NCBI GenBank assembly: GCA_002083555.1 | Contig: MSXN01000005.1 | Coordinates: forward strand, 200,114 to 264,113 | Direction of reading: 5' to 3' | DNA length: 64,000 bases | Source: Nitrospira sp. ST-bin5 | Lineage (GTDB): Bacteria; Nitrospirota; Nitrospiria; Nitrospirales; Nitrospiraceae | Shown here: positions 16,970 to 25,323 of the stretch, one piece after another | Layout of the letters: each line of letters opens with the position of its first letter | Numbering within the stretch: position 1 is the stretch's first letter | Notes under the pieces: generated by a model | What the model was told of the DNA's origin: nothing | Database searches by the model: none | The model's input: only the letters and a program-made list of their open reading frames with translations | Made by a program: the position numbers and the translations under genes

Positions 16970-18589
16970 TTGCAGAGAATAGGCGATCTGGCCTGTTTTC
17001 TCCATGAAGGGGGTGCTCCCATTTCTACCTCACTCGTTGCCTACATACTCTGTGGACTCATCGGGGCTCTGATCGGTGCCGGACTGCTTGAAGCGGTTCG
17101 TCGTCAGCTCGGTACAGCCAAACGAACGGAAGCGGAAGATCAAGCGAAGCAAATTACCCAAAACGCCCAGCGTGAGGCCGAAACGCTGATCAAGGAAGCC
17201 AAGCTCGAGTCGAAGGATCTGATCTTCCAAGCCAAGACTGATTTGGAAAAAGAGCAGAAGGTCCGGTTTGCTGAGTTGGCCGTGACGGAAAAACGGCTTG
17301 TTCAACGTGAAGAGAACTTGGATCGGAAGCTTGCGGCGATCGAGAAGCGAGAAGCGGACACGCAGAAGCGGGATCAAGAGTTTGCGCGGCGTGAAGAAGG
17401 GCTCGCCAAGAAAGAAGCGGCCTGCGCCAAGGTTGAGCGTGAGCATCGCGAGGCGCTCGAACGAGTGGCCGGGATGACGGGTGATGAGGCCAAGAAGCAA
17501 TTGATGGTTGAAATGGAAAGTCAGGCCCGCCTCGAGGCGGCGGGGTTTGCCAAGCGGACATTGGAAGAGGCACGTGAGAATTCCGAACGGGAAGCCCGCG
17601 AAATTATTACCAGCTCGATTCAGCGCGTCGTGCGCGACTACGTGGCGGAATCCACGATCTCTGTGGTCCAGATCCCCAATGACGCGATGAAAGGCCGGAT
17701 CATCGGTCGGGAAGGGCGGAACATTCGGGCGATCGAGGCGGCGACGGGCATCGATTTGATCATCGATGAAACGCCGGAAGCGGTGATCATCTCAGGGTTC
17801 GATCCGTTGCGGCGCGAAATCGCCAAAGTGTCGCTTGAACGGCTGATGCACGATGGGCGGATCCATCCAACACGCATCGAAGAAATCGTCGAAAAGGTGA
17901 AGGTTGATATCGATAAGTTGATGTACGAGGAAGCCGAGAAGATTATTTTCGAACTGGGTCTTTCCGATTTCCATCCGGAACTGATCAAAGTGTTGGGACG
18001 CTTGAAGTACCGGACGAGCTATGGTCAGAACAATCTGTATCATGCGCGTGAGGCCGCCTATATTTGCGGGATCATGGCGTCGGAGCTGGGTCTCGATGTC
18101 AAGCTGGCGCGTCGCGGGGCGTTGCTCCATGACATCGGCAAAGCGGTCAGTCACGAAGAGGAAGGTCCACATGCGATGCTCGGCGCGGAGATCGCCAAGA
18201 AGTACGGTGAGTCCGCGAAGATCGTCAACGCAATTGCGGGACACCATGAACAGGTGGAGCCGATCTGTCCGGAGAGCGTGTTGGTCGCGGCTGCCGAAGC
18301 GCTGTCTGCCGCGCGGCCTGGCGCACGACGCGAGGCGTTGGAGTCGTACGTGAAACGGTTGGAGAAGCTGGAGGCGCTCGCCACAGCGTATAAGGGCGTC
18401 CAAAAGGCGTATGCGATTCAAGCGGGTCGGGAGATTCGCGTGATTGTGCGCCAAGAGGATATTACCGACACGGAGTCGTTCCAGCTGTCACGGGACTTGG
18501 CGAAGAAGATCGAGCAGGAGTTGACCTATCCCGGACAGATCCGGGTGACTGTGATTCGAGAGAGCCGGTATGTGGAGTACGCGAAGTGA
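16970..18589 (+). CDS. rny: ribonuclease Y
   Basis: A membrane-anchored endoribonuclease that starts mRNA decay. Order of parts: one N-terminal membrane helix (SLVAYILCGLIGALIGAGLL), a long charged coiled coil to about residue 200, a KH RNA-binding domain (KGRIIGREGRNIRAIEAATG) and an HD metal-dependent phosphodiesterase domain (LARRGALLHDIGKAV, AGHHEQ). The start is uncertain: TTG 16970 has no Shine-Dalgarno and adds a poorly fitting leader. A GAAGGGGG sequence stands seven bases before an in-frame ATT at 17021 that directly precedes the membrane helix and would give the usual 520 or so residues. It overlaps ymdB by four bases. Confidence 0.93.
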   Translation: MQRIGDLACFLHEGGAPISTSLVAYILCGLIGALIGAGLLEAVRRQLGTAKRTEAEDQAKQITQNAQREAETLIKEAKLESKDLIFQAKTDLEKEQKVRFAELAVTEKRLVQREENLDRKLAAIEKREADTQKRDQEFARREEGLAKKEAACAKVEREHREALERVAGMTGDEAKKQLMVEMESQARLEAAGFAKRTLEEARENSEREAREIITSSIQRVVRDYVAESTISVVQIPNDAMKGRIIGREGRNIRAIEAATGIDLIIDETPEAVIISGFDPLRREIAKVSLERLMHDGRIHPTRIEEIVEKVKVDIDKLMYEEAEKIIFELGLSDFHPELIKVLGRLKYRTSYGQNNLYHAREAAYICGIMASELGLDVKLARRGALLHDIGKAVSHEEEGPHAMLGAEIAKKYGESAKIVNAIAGHHEQVEPICPESVLVAAAEALSAARPGARREALESYVKRLEKLEALATAYKGVQKAYAIQAGREIRVIVRQEDITDTESFQLSRDLAKKIEQELTYPGQIRVTVIRESRYVEYAK

Positions 18590-19365
18590 AGATCCTCTAT
18601 ATCGGCGACATCATGGGAGAGCCGGGTCGCCGGGCAGTGGGACGGATGGTTCCGCGCGTGGTCTCTCAGCGACAGGTGGATGTCGTCATCGGGAACGGGG
18701 AGAATGTGGCAGGGGGCTTCGGGATTACGCCTGAACTGGCGGAAGAGCTCTTTGAGATGGGCTTGTCCGTCATCACGACCGGGAATCATGCCTGGGATAA
18801 AAAGGAAATACTCGACTATTTTCCGCGTGAGCCGCGCTTGTTGCGTCCAGCCAACTATCCCGCCGGTGTTCCGGGCAACGGCAGCTGCGTTGTCGAAACA
18901 GCCGGCGGGGAAAAGCTGGCAGTACTTCAGTTGATGGGGCGAGCCTATATGCCGACGCTCGACTGTCCGTTTCAAGTGGCCAAGCGGGAAGTGGCGAAGC
19001 TGAAGCGGGAAACGGCGGCGGTACTCGTCGACATACATGCCGAAGCGACGTCGGAAAAGATGGCAATGGGACATTATCTCGACGGTGATGTCGTCGCGGT
19101 GGTGGGGACGCACACGCATGTGCAAACGGCCGATGAGCAGATCTTGCCGAAAGGTACGGCCTATCTGACGGATATCGGTATGACCGGTCCGTTGCATGGT
19201 GTCATCGGAGTCAAAAAAGAACTCGCGATTGAAAAGTTTCTCACCGGGATGCCGAAACGATTTGAAGTTGCTTCCGGGCCCACGGTGTTTTGCGCTGTGT
19301 TGATTGAGGTGGATGCGCAACTCGGAAAGGCGATTTCGATCGAACGGATTCGGATCATCGATTAA
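18586..19365 (+). CDS. ymdB: YmdB-family metallophosphoesterase
   Basis: A 259-residue TIGR00282-type phosphodiesterase, known in Bacillus to hydrolyse 2',3'-cyclic nucleotides and cAMP and to act with RNase Y. The dinuclear metal site is visible as GDIMGEPGR, NGENVAGGFGIT, TTGNHAWDKKE, DIHAEATSEK and GTHTHVQTADE. The GTG start at 18586 overlaps the rny stop (GTGA), and rny-ymdB is a widely conserved pair. Confidence 0.92.
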   Translation: MKILYIGDIMGEPGRRAVGRMVPRVVSQRQVDVVIGNGENVAGGFGITPELAEELFEMGLSVITTGNHAWDKKEILDYFPREPRLLRPANYPAGVPGNGSCVVETAGGEKLAVLQLMGRAYMPTLDCPFQVAKREVAKLKRETAAVLVDIHAEATSEKMAMGHYLDGDVVAVVGTHTHVQTADEQILPKGTAYLTDIGMTGPLHGVIGVKKELAIEKFLTGMPKRFEVASGPTVFCAVLIEVDAQLGKAISIERIRIID

Positions 19366-20761
19366 GGGAGATCTCACCACGGGCTTCAGAATACCTACGT
19401 CGCTCTCCTCTCCAGCCTCTTCGGTCAGGCAGGTTCATACTGTCTCGGAATTGACCAGTCTCGTACGGTCCACGCTTGAATCCAGTTTCACCGAGGTGTG
19501 GCTGGAAGGTGAAGTGTCGAACCTCCGTGCTCCTGCATCCGGTCATCTCTATTGCACGCTCAAAGACGAGTCGAGCCAGATTCGCGCTGTCCTTTTCAGG
19601 ACGACCGCGGCGCGGCTGCGCTTCGCGCTTGAGGATGGGCTCCATGTCGTTGCCCGTGGGCGAGTGACCGTGTATGAGCCGCGCGGGGAATACCAGATCA
19701 TTGTGGACTACGTTGAGCCTAAGGGGCGCGGGGCTCTGCAGCTGGCCTTTGAGCAGCTGAGGACCCGGCTTGCGGAAGAAGGGCTGTTTGACGAAGACCG
19801 CAAGCGGCCGCTTCCTGAACTGCCACGGACCGTTGGTCTCGTGACGTCGCTGAGCGGCGCCGTGATTCGTGATATGTTGACGGTGCTGTATCGTCGTTGC
19901 CCTACGCTGCATATCATCATTGTTCCCGTTCAGGTGCAAGGTGAGGGTTCGGCCGAACGGATTGCCTCAGCCATCCAGATGCTCAGCGAGTCTGGCTTGG
20001 TGGAGGTGATGATTGTCGGGCGTGGGGGCGGTTCGCTTGAAGATCTCTGGAGTTTCAACGAAGAGGTCGTGGTGCGGGCGATTATCGCATCGCGAGTTCC
20101 GGTTGTTTCCGCTGTCGGGCATGAGACGGATGTTACGCTGGCAGACTTTGCGGCTGATCTTCGGGCGCCGACACCATCGGCTGCTGCTGAGGCGGTGGTG
20201 CCTGTCTTGGCTCAGATCGTGAGCCGATTGGCTGAATTGTCGGCTCGGCTTCAGCAAGTGATCGGTCGGAGGATGGAGGAAGAGCGCCAGCGGTTGCGAT
20301 TGGCGACTCATCAAATCGCGGCGGTGCGTGTTCGAGTGCAGGAAGAGATCCAACGGGTTGATGCGACGGTATACGAGATGTCGGCGGCAGTTCGTTTGGT
20401 GCTGCAGGTCGGGCAGGACAGAATAGTTCGTGCTCACCAGGGGTTGATGGCGGGGAGCCCTCATGCTCGTGTGCGTCATGGACTGGCCGTTGTTCCACAG
20501 CTGGCGGCACGGCTCTATCGGGGTACTCGCGGGATCGTAGAGGCTCGCACGCAACGGGTCCAATCGTGCGCCGCTCGCTTGCACGCACTGAGCCCTTTGG
20601 CGACATTGGGGCGAGGCTATAGCGTTCTCCAGCACGCACGCACCGGTGATGTGATTCGGGGCGTGGGTGATGTGAACGTTGGGGAGGAGTTTCAGGCGAA
20701 GTTGATCGATGGACGATTGCTGTGCATCGTGAAAGCAGGAGTGCCGGATTCTCTGATTTAA
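19313..20761 (+). CDS. xseA: exodeoxyribonuclease VII large subunit
   Basis: XseA carries an N-terminal OB fold (WLEGEVSNLRAPASGHLYCTLKDE, then LHVVARGRVTVYEPRGEYQIIV) and the catalytic domain (RTVGLVTSLSGAVIRDML, VGRGGGSLEDLWSFNEE, VSAVGHETDVTLADFAADLRAPTPSAAAE) followed by a long coiled coil. With XseB it degrades single-stranded DNA from both ends. The reading frame opens inside ymdB. The ATG at 19313 is given, but homology starts only about 40 residues later. GGGAG at 19366-19370, just after the ymdB stop, points to a start near 19379 for which only non-standard codons are in frame. Confidence 0.9.
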   Translation: MRNSERRFRSNGFGSSIKGDLTTGFRIPTSLSSPASSVRQVHTVSELTSLVRSTLESSFTEVWLEGEVSNLRAPASGHLYCTLKDESSQIRAVLFRTTAARLRFALEDGLHVVARGRVTVYEPRGEYQIIVDYVEPKGRGALQLAFEQLRTRLAEEGLFDEDRKRPLPELPRTVGLVTSLSGAVIRDMLTVLYRRCPTLHIIIVPVQVQGEGSAERIASAIQMLSESGLVEVMIVGRGGGSLEDLWSFNEEVVVRAIIASRVPVVSAVGHETDVTLADFAADLRAPTPSAAAEAVVPVLAQIVSRLAELSARLQQVIGRRMEEERQRLRLATHQIAAVRVRVQEEIQRVDATVYEMSAAVRLVLQVGQDRIVRAHQGLMAGSPHARVRHGLAVVPQLAARLYRGTRGIVEARTQRVQSCAARLHALSPLATLGRGYSVLQHARTGDVIRGVGDVNVGEEFQAKLIDGRLLCIVKAGVPDSLI

Positions 20762-20815
20762 AATCGGCTGAGGAGCCGCTATACTTTATCAATACTGGAT
20801 CAAGAGGAGTCGACT

Positions 20816-21070
20816 GTGGCGGCAGTGAAGTTTGAACAAGCGATGGCTCGGTTGGAAGCGATTGTGGGGCAATTGGAACATGGCGATCTTTCGCTGGATG
20901 AATCGCTCAAGATCTTTGAAGAAGGAATACGCCTCTCGAAAAACTGTCTGAAGGTGCTGGAAGAGGCTGAACGGAAAGTGGAAGTGCTGGTTCAGGATAC
21001 AAACGGCAAAAAACAGTTACGGGCATTTTCCCTCGACGATGATGCTGATGAGGCTTCTCTTGAGCCATAG
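20816..21070 (+). CDS. xseB: exodeoxyribonuclease VII small subunit
   Basis: An 84-residue helical protein with FEQAMARLEAIVGQLEHGDLSLDESLKIFEEGIRL, the XseB signature. It binds the coiled coil of XseA to form the active heteromer. It starts at GTG 20816 after AAGAGGAG and lies 54 bases after xseA in the same operon. Confidence 0.93.
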   Translation: MAAVKFEQAMARLEAIVGQLEHGDLSLDESLKIFEEGIRLSKNCLKVLEEAERKVEVLVQDTNGKKQLRAFSLDDDADEASLEP

Positions 21071-21123
21071 GCGTTCTGCATCTGTCCGGATGGTCCTCAC
21101 ATAGTCCTTTTACGCATTCAACC

Positions 21124-21921
21124 ATGGTGAATCAAGCACGTCCGGTGAAAGATCGGCTCGACCGAGTACTGGTTGCGCGAGGTCTTGCCCAAAGCCGGGA
21201 TGTGGCAGTTCGGATGATCCTTGCCGGAGAAGTTCGGCTCGATGGCGCACTTTCAGACAAGCCTGCAAAGTTAGTTCCGCTTGATGCGACGATTGACGTC
21301 GTTTCTCATGCGACTCGGTTTGTGAGTCGGGGAGGGGAGAAGCTCATCGGCGCTCTTGAGGCTTGTGCCATTAATCCGCAGGGAGCCGTCTGCCTTGATG
21401 TGGGATGTTCTACGGGCGGATTCACCGATTGTCTGCTGCAGCGTGGTGCCGCGCGTGTATATGCCGTGGATGTTGGGTATGGACAGTTTGATTGGCGTCT
21501 TCGCCAGGATCCTCGGGTCATTTTGCATGAGCGGACGAATATACGCTACGTGGATCGAGCGCTTATTCCCGAGCCGGTCTCTCTCGTGGTAATCGACGTG
21601 TCATTTATCTCACTTACCATGGTACTGCCTCCCGTCATGCAGTTCCTGCGGCCTGGTGCCGTCGTAATTGCGTTAGTGAAGCCGCAATTCGAAGTGGGAA
21701 AGGGGCAGGTTGGCCGCGGGGGAATCGTTCGCGATGAGGCGCAGCGGCAAGCTGTGCTGCAACGGATTTTGGCTTGTGCTGAGGGGCTTGGACTAACTCA
21801 GAAGGCGACTCTTGATTCTCCGATCCGTGGGAAGAAGGGGAACCTCGAGTTTCTTAGTATTTTCGAGTTTAATAAAAACGTTTATGCTAATAAAGAGTCA
21901 GATTTAAGAGGTGGCGTGTGA
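21124..21921 (+). CDS. tlyA: TlyA family rRNA 2'-O-methyltransferase
   Basis: A 265-residue protein with an N-terminal S4 RNA-binding domain (DRLDRVLVARGLAQSRDVAVRMILAG) and a C-terminal FtsJ-like Rossmann methyltransferase domain: GAVCLDVGCSTGGFTDCLLQRGA for SAM binding, VSLVVIDVSFISLTMVLPP and ALVKPQFEVG. TlyA proteins methylate ribose C1409 of 16S and C1920 of 23S rRNA, which affects capreomycin sensitivity; the haemolysin name is historical. It follows xseB in the same direction; the dxs gene found between them in many bacteria is absent. The last residues are AT-rich and diverge from the family end. Confidence 0.9.
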   Translation: MVNQARPVKDRLDRVLVARGLAQSRDVAVRMILAGEVRLDGALSDKPAKLVPLDATIDVVSHATRFVSRGGEKLIGALEACAINPQGAVCLDVGCSTGGFTDCLLQRGAARVYAVDVGYGQFDWRLRQDPRVILHERTNIRYVDRALIPEPVSLVVIDVSFISLTMVLPPVMQFLRPGAVVIALVKPQFEVGKGQVGRGGIVRDEAQRQAVLQRILACAEGLGLTQKATLDSPIRGKKGNLEFLSIFEFNKNVYANKESDLRGGV

Positions 21922-21937
21922 AGCGTTGGAGGACTGC

Positions 21938-22861
21938 ATGAAGGTCTTAGTGACAGGTGGTGCCGGGTTCATTGGTTCGCACGTGGTCGATCGCCTGGTA
22001 GAGGAAGGGCACGACGTTGTCGTCGTGGATAATCTTTCCACAGGAAAGCGGAAGAATGTGAATCGTGCTGCGAATCTTTATAAATTAGATATCCAGAGCT
22101 CACGGTTGGAGCGGGTCTTTCGAAATGAGCGGCCCAATGTTGTCATCCACTTGGCCGCGCAGGTGAGCGTGAGAAACTCTGTTGCGGACCCTGTATTTGA
22201 CGCGCAGGTAAATATTCTCGGTACGATGAATGTGGTGCATCAGGCGGTTCAGCATGGAGCGAGGAAGGTAGTGTTTTCCTCTTCGGGCGGGGCCATCTAC
22301 GGCGAGCAAGATATGTTTCCTGCTCCGGAGAGCCATCCAACGAACCCGCTCTCGCCATACGGAATCAGTAAGTTGTGCGGGGAGCATTACTTGTCGTACT
22401 TCCAGCGTACCAGCGGTATTCAAACGGTCAGTCTGCGGTACGCCAATGTGTATGGGCCAAGGCAGGATCCGGAGGGCGAGGCGGGCGTTGTGGCCATCTT
22501 TATCCAAAAGATGTTGAACAATGAGCAGCCCATCATCAACGGGAATGGGCGCCAGACGAGAGACTTCGTGTTTGTGGACGACGTAGCCGAGGCGAATCTT
22601 GCCGCAATGGGGCAGGAGACTCAGGGGGTTTACAACGTCGGTACAGGTGTCGAGACGTCCATCAATGAGTTGTTCAGGTTACTGGCAACTTTGACGGGTG
22701 CTACATCAAAAGAAGTGCATGGACCGGCTAAAAAGGGGGAGCAACTAAGGAGCCTTGTCGATCCTGCTAAAATCCGACAAGCGCTTGGTTGGGAGATGAA
22801 GGTGGATCTTCCTGATGGGCTCAAGCGAACCGTAGCTTTTTTTAGGGAGAAGATGAGCTAG
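21938..22861 (+). CDS. NAD-dependent sugar-nucleotide epimerase/dehydratase
   Basis: An extended short-chain dehydrogenase of 307 residues. The Rossmann motif GGAGFIGSHVVD, the catalytic serine (VFSSSGGAIYG) and YGISK supply the Ser-Tyr-Lys triad, and RYANVYGPRQDPEGEAGVVAIF is typical of UDP-glucose 4-epimerase-like enzymes. It probably interconverts UDP-hexoses for surface polysaccharide. The ATG at 21938 is chosen because GGAGG sits seven bases upstream; the frame extends back into tlyA. Exact substrate is not decidable. Confidence 0.87.
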   Translation: MKVLVTGGAGFIGSHVVDRLVEEGHDVVVVDNLSTGKRKNVNRAANLYKLDIQSSRLERVFRNERPNVVIHLAAQVSVRNSVADPVFDAQVNILGTMNVVHQAVQHGARKVVFSSSGGAIYGEQDMFPAPESHPTNPLSPYGISKLCGEHYLSYFQRTSGIQTVSLRYANVYGPRQDPEGEAGVVAIFIQKMLNNEQPIINGNGRQTRDFVFVDDVAEANLAAMGQETQGVYNVGTGVETSINELFRLLATLTGATSKEVHGPAKKGEQLRSLVDPAKIRQALGWEMKVDLPDGLKRTVAFFREKMS

Positions 22862-22941
22862 CGGGAAGCTTCTGATGATCCGCTTCCCGCATCCCAAAAC
22901 CCTCATGCACAGTTGGAGATTTGGCAAGCCTGCCGGGGTTC

Positions 22942-23262
22942 TCAGTAGCGCGGAACTGCGTTATCTACCTGAATCGACCAGGCATCTATTCCGCCTACTA
23001 GGTTTTTTACGTTAGCAAACCCCTGCTGAACCAAGAAGCCTGTTGCGTCAGCGCTTCGCATGCCGTGATGGCAATAGGCGATGATCTCCGTATTTTTATC
23101 CAGCTTTGTCAGCGCTTGAGGTAGTGTGCCCAAGGGGATGAGCATGGACCCCTCTAGTTTTGCTAAGGCATGCTCCCATGGTTCCCTTACGTCCAGGAGA
23201 ACGAGTTTATCACCCTTATCGAGTCTGGTCTTCAGTTCTTTCACTCCAATGGAATAACTCAT
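22942..23262 (-). CDS. rhodanese-like sulfurtransferase
   Basis: A single-domain rhodanese of 106 residues with LVLLDVREPWEHALAKLEGS and the active-site loop AYCHHGMRSADA, in which the cysteine carries the persulfide. Such cytoplasmic proteins move sulfane sulfur from thiosulfate or persulfides to acceptors. ATG 23262 follows GAGGA; the codon before it is a TTG that could also be used. It is convergent with the epimerase gene and divergent from cutA. Confidence 0.88.
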   Translation of the reverse strand: MSYSIGVKELKTRLDKGDKLVLLDVREPWEHALAKLEGSMLIPLGTLPQALTKLDKNTEIIAYCHHGMRSADATGFLVQQGFANVKNLVGGIDAWSIQVDNAVPRY

Positions 23263-23665
23263 CAAAATCCTCCTCTTGAACTAGAAGTTGCATCATAAGG
23301 GACTCTCGAAATGGCTGTCAAATTCATGAGCTATTGAGTCCAATCGATTATTATGGGCTATGTTTTATCGAATTGGCCAAGTTGCCGGTCTTGGGAAAAA
23401 CGACAATTTTTTGACATCCTTGTCAAGAATGTGGACAACCTGTTTCAGTTATAACACTTTATCAATGTGCGGTGCGGAGATGAGCAGGTAGATGTATTGT
23501 AACATATTGATTTTAATGAATGTATGAATGATATGACGATAGTTGTAGGGGTATAGAAGTTGCGTTATTCATTAAGAAGTGATGTTAGATCAGTTGACAA
23601 TAACGGTTCAAGTTTGAATGGTTGATGGTTTGGTTAGGACTCAGTAGTCCTTCTTGAGATTAAGT
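23263..23665. other. AT-rich intergenic stretch without a gene
   Basis: About 400 bases between the divergent rhodanese and cutA genes are visibly richer in A and T than the flanking genes, with many short TGAATG, TTAT and TTGA words. No frame with a ribosome binding site, no clear hairpin followed by a T tract and no repeat array was seen. It probably holds the two divergent promoters. Confidence 0.4.
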
Positions 23666-24001
23666 ATGCCGATTACCAAGAGTGAAATAATTGTAGTTTT
23701 TGTGACGGTTCCTGGCCTGAGGGAAGGAAGTCGGATTTCAAGGGCAGTTTTGACTTCTCGCTTGGCCGCTTGTGTGAATGTCATTCCGGGGATTCGGTCA
23801 ATGTACCAGTGGAAGGGCAAGATAGTTCAGGAGAAAGAGGCCATGCTAGTCCTGAAGACCACAAGATCCCGGTACCGTAAGCTCGAGCAGAAGATAAAAC
23901 AGCTGCATCCCTATGAAGTGCCAGAAGTAATTGCCATTCCGCTGATTTGTGGATCATCACAATATATAGAATGGGTGACGAAAGAAGTGGTCAATAGGTA
24001 G
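23666..24001 (+). CDS. cutA: divalent-cation tolerance protein CutA
   Basis: A 111-residue CutA1 family protein, a ferredoxin-like trimer linked to copper and divalent-metal tolerance. The family blocks AACVNVIPGIRSMYQWKGKI, EAMLVLKTT and HPYEVPEVIAIPL are all present. ATG 23666 is used; the frame also has a TTG at 23654. It stands alone between the AT-rich gap and the M23 peptidase gene. Confidence 0.9.
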   Translation: MPITKSEIIVVFVTVPGLREGSRISRAVLTSRLAACVNVIPGIRSMYQWKGKIVQEKEAMLVLKTTRSRYRKLEQKIKQLHPYEVPEVIAIPLICGSSQYIEWVTKEVVNR

Positions 24002-24130
24002 TGGCATGGGGGACGGGAGCGAGCTCTGGTTTCATTACTATCAAAAGGGTTGACCCTTCATAAAGAGACGGGTAGACTACGACGCTATCTAGCTAAGTAA
24101 GGGTCTCCCAAGATTGAGGGAGTGAATATC

Positions 24131-25165
24131 ATGGGGCAAACGCAAAACCAGGAAAGCAGTGACGCCTACACAGTCGTAATTTTCCGTGGCTCTACGGCAA
24201 AACCCCTTCGTTTTAGCTTTCCAAGGAAATTCGTTCGTAAGCTATTGATAGTTGGATGTATTGTTGTCATTGCCGATCTTCTTGTTGTTTCTCACTATGT
24301 CATCAGGACTGGGGAAGTCTGGGAGCTTTCCGCATTCCGTTCAGAAGCTATGAGCGCCCGCGAACAGACCGCGGCATTCTCCTCTGCCGTTGATGACTTG
24401 AAAAAACGAATTGGGGCAATGAAAGAGGTAAATCAGCGACTCAGGGTCATGCTGGGCATTGAAGTTCCCAAGTCTGGTGATATGGCCAATGGTCGAGGGG
24501 GAGAAGAGACTCCTTTACCTGAAGGAAGTCTGGTTCCTGGCTCGATTAATGGAAAGGGATCAGATGAGGCCGCATCGTTATCCAGCACTAATGGAGCGAT
24601 GTCTGTCGTCGGAGTTGGCCCAGCAGCAACACACGCTGTAGGTGAAAAGGATACAGAAGCGGCAGTTGCCTCAGTTAAAGAGGGGCTTGATTGGCTGACT
24701 AAGGAAGCAAGTAACCAGGAGCAGGTTCTTAACGAGTTGTCTCAGGCTGCTGAGCAGCGGTCGTCACGATGGGCTGCTACTCCCTCAATTTGGCCTGTTA
24801 AGGGCTGGGTAACTTCAGGTTTTGGGCCACGGATTTCTCCCTTCACGGAGAAGCCAGCGTGGCATGATGGGCTGGATATCGGAGCTGCTGCCAACGCCCC
24901 GGTGCAGGCTCCAGCTCAAGGTAGGGTCACATCAGTCGGATTTGATCCGAAGCTCGGTAATTTAGTACGGCTCGACCATGGGTTTGGGATTGAAACGATT
25001 TATGGTCACTTGGCAAAGTCCCTTGTAAAGGAGGGCCAGCGGGTGAAGCGTGGTGATGTGGTCGGGTTAGTAGGAAGCACTGGTTTGGCAACCGGCCCCC
25101 ATCTTCACTATATGGTTAAGGTCAACGGGCAGGCGCTTGACCCCAACAAGTATATTCTTGAGTAG
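24131..25165 (+). CDS. M23 (LytM) peptidase with membrane anchor and coiled coil
   Basis: A 344-residue protein with a membrane helix near residues 37-55, a coiled-coil periplasmic region, a low-complexity linker, and a C-terminal M23 zinc metallopeptidase domain. Ligands are visible in WHDGLDIGAAANAPVQAPA (HxxxD) and GLATGPHLHYMV (HxH). It either cuts peptidoglycan cross-bridges or, like EnvC/NlpD, activates amidases; the zinc ligands look intact, so activity is possible. GGGAG nine bases upstream selects the ATG at 24131 over the GTG at 24122. A strong terminator follows. Confidence 0.9.
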   Translation: MGQTQNQESSDAYTVVIFRGSTAKPLRFSFPRKFVRKLLIVGCIVVIADLLVVSHYVIRTGEVWELSAFRSEAMSAREQTAAFSSAVDDLKKRIGAMKEVNQRLRVMLGIEVPKSGDMANGRGGEETPLPEGSLVPGSINGKGSDEAASLSSTNGAMSVVGVGPAATHAVGEKDTEAAVASVKEGLDWLTKEASNQEQVLNELSQAAEQRSSRWAATPSIWPVKGWVTSGFGPRISPFTEKPAWHDGLDIGAAANAPVQAPAQGRVTSVGFDPKLGNLVRLDHGFGIETIYGHLAKSLVKEGQRVKRGDVVGLVGSTGLATGPHLHYMVKVNGQALDPNKYILE

Positions 25166-25198
25166 GCTTTTCCCCACTCGATAGGTTGTCTCCTCTAT

Positions 25199-25234
25199 GA
25201 CGGGCTCGAGGGAAACCTCGAGCCCGTCTTTTTT
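25199..25234 (+). terminator. intrinsic terminator after M23 peptidase gene
   Basis: A perfect 13-base-pair stem (GACGGGCTCGAGG with its complement) closed by a GAAA tetraloop and followed by six T residues. It lies 34 bases after the M23 peptidase stop codon and isolates it from fhs. Confidence 0.93.
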
Positions 25235-25323
25235 CCTGCTTCCTTCCTCTGGCCTCCTCGTAGAGGCGTAGTGTAGATTGCGCAGTACATCCTTCATTCG
25301 CATCCTATTGTCACGAGGTTATT

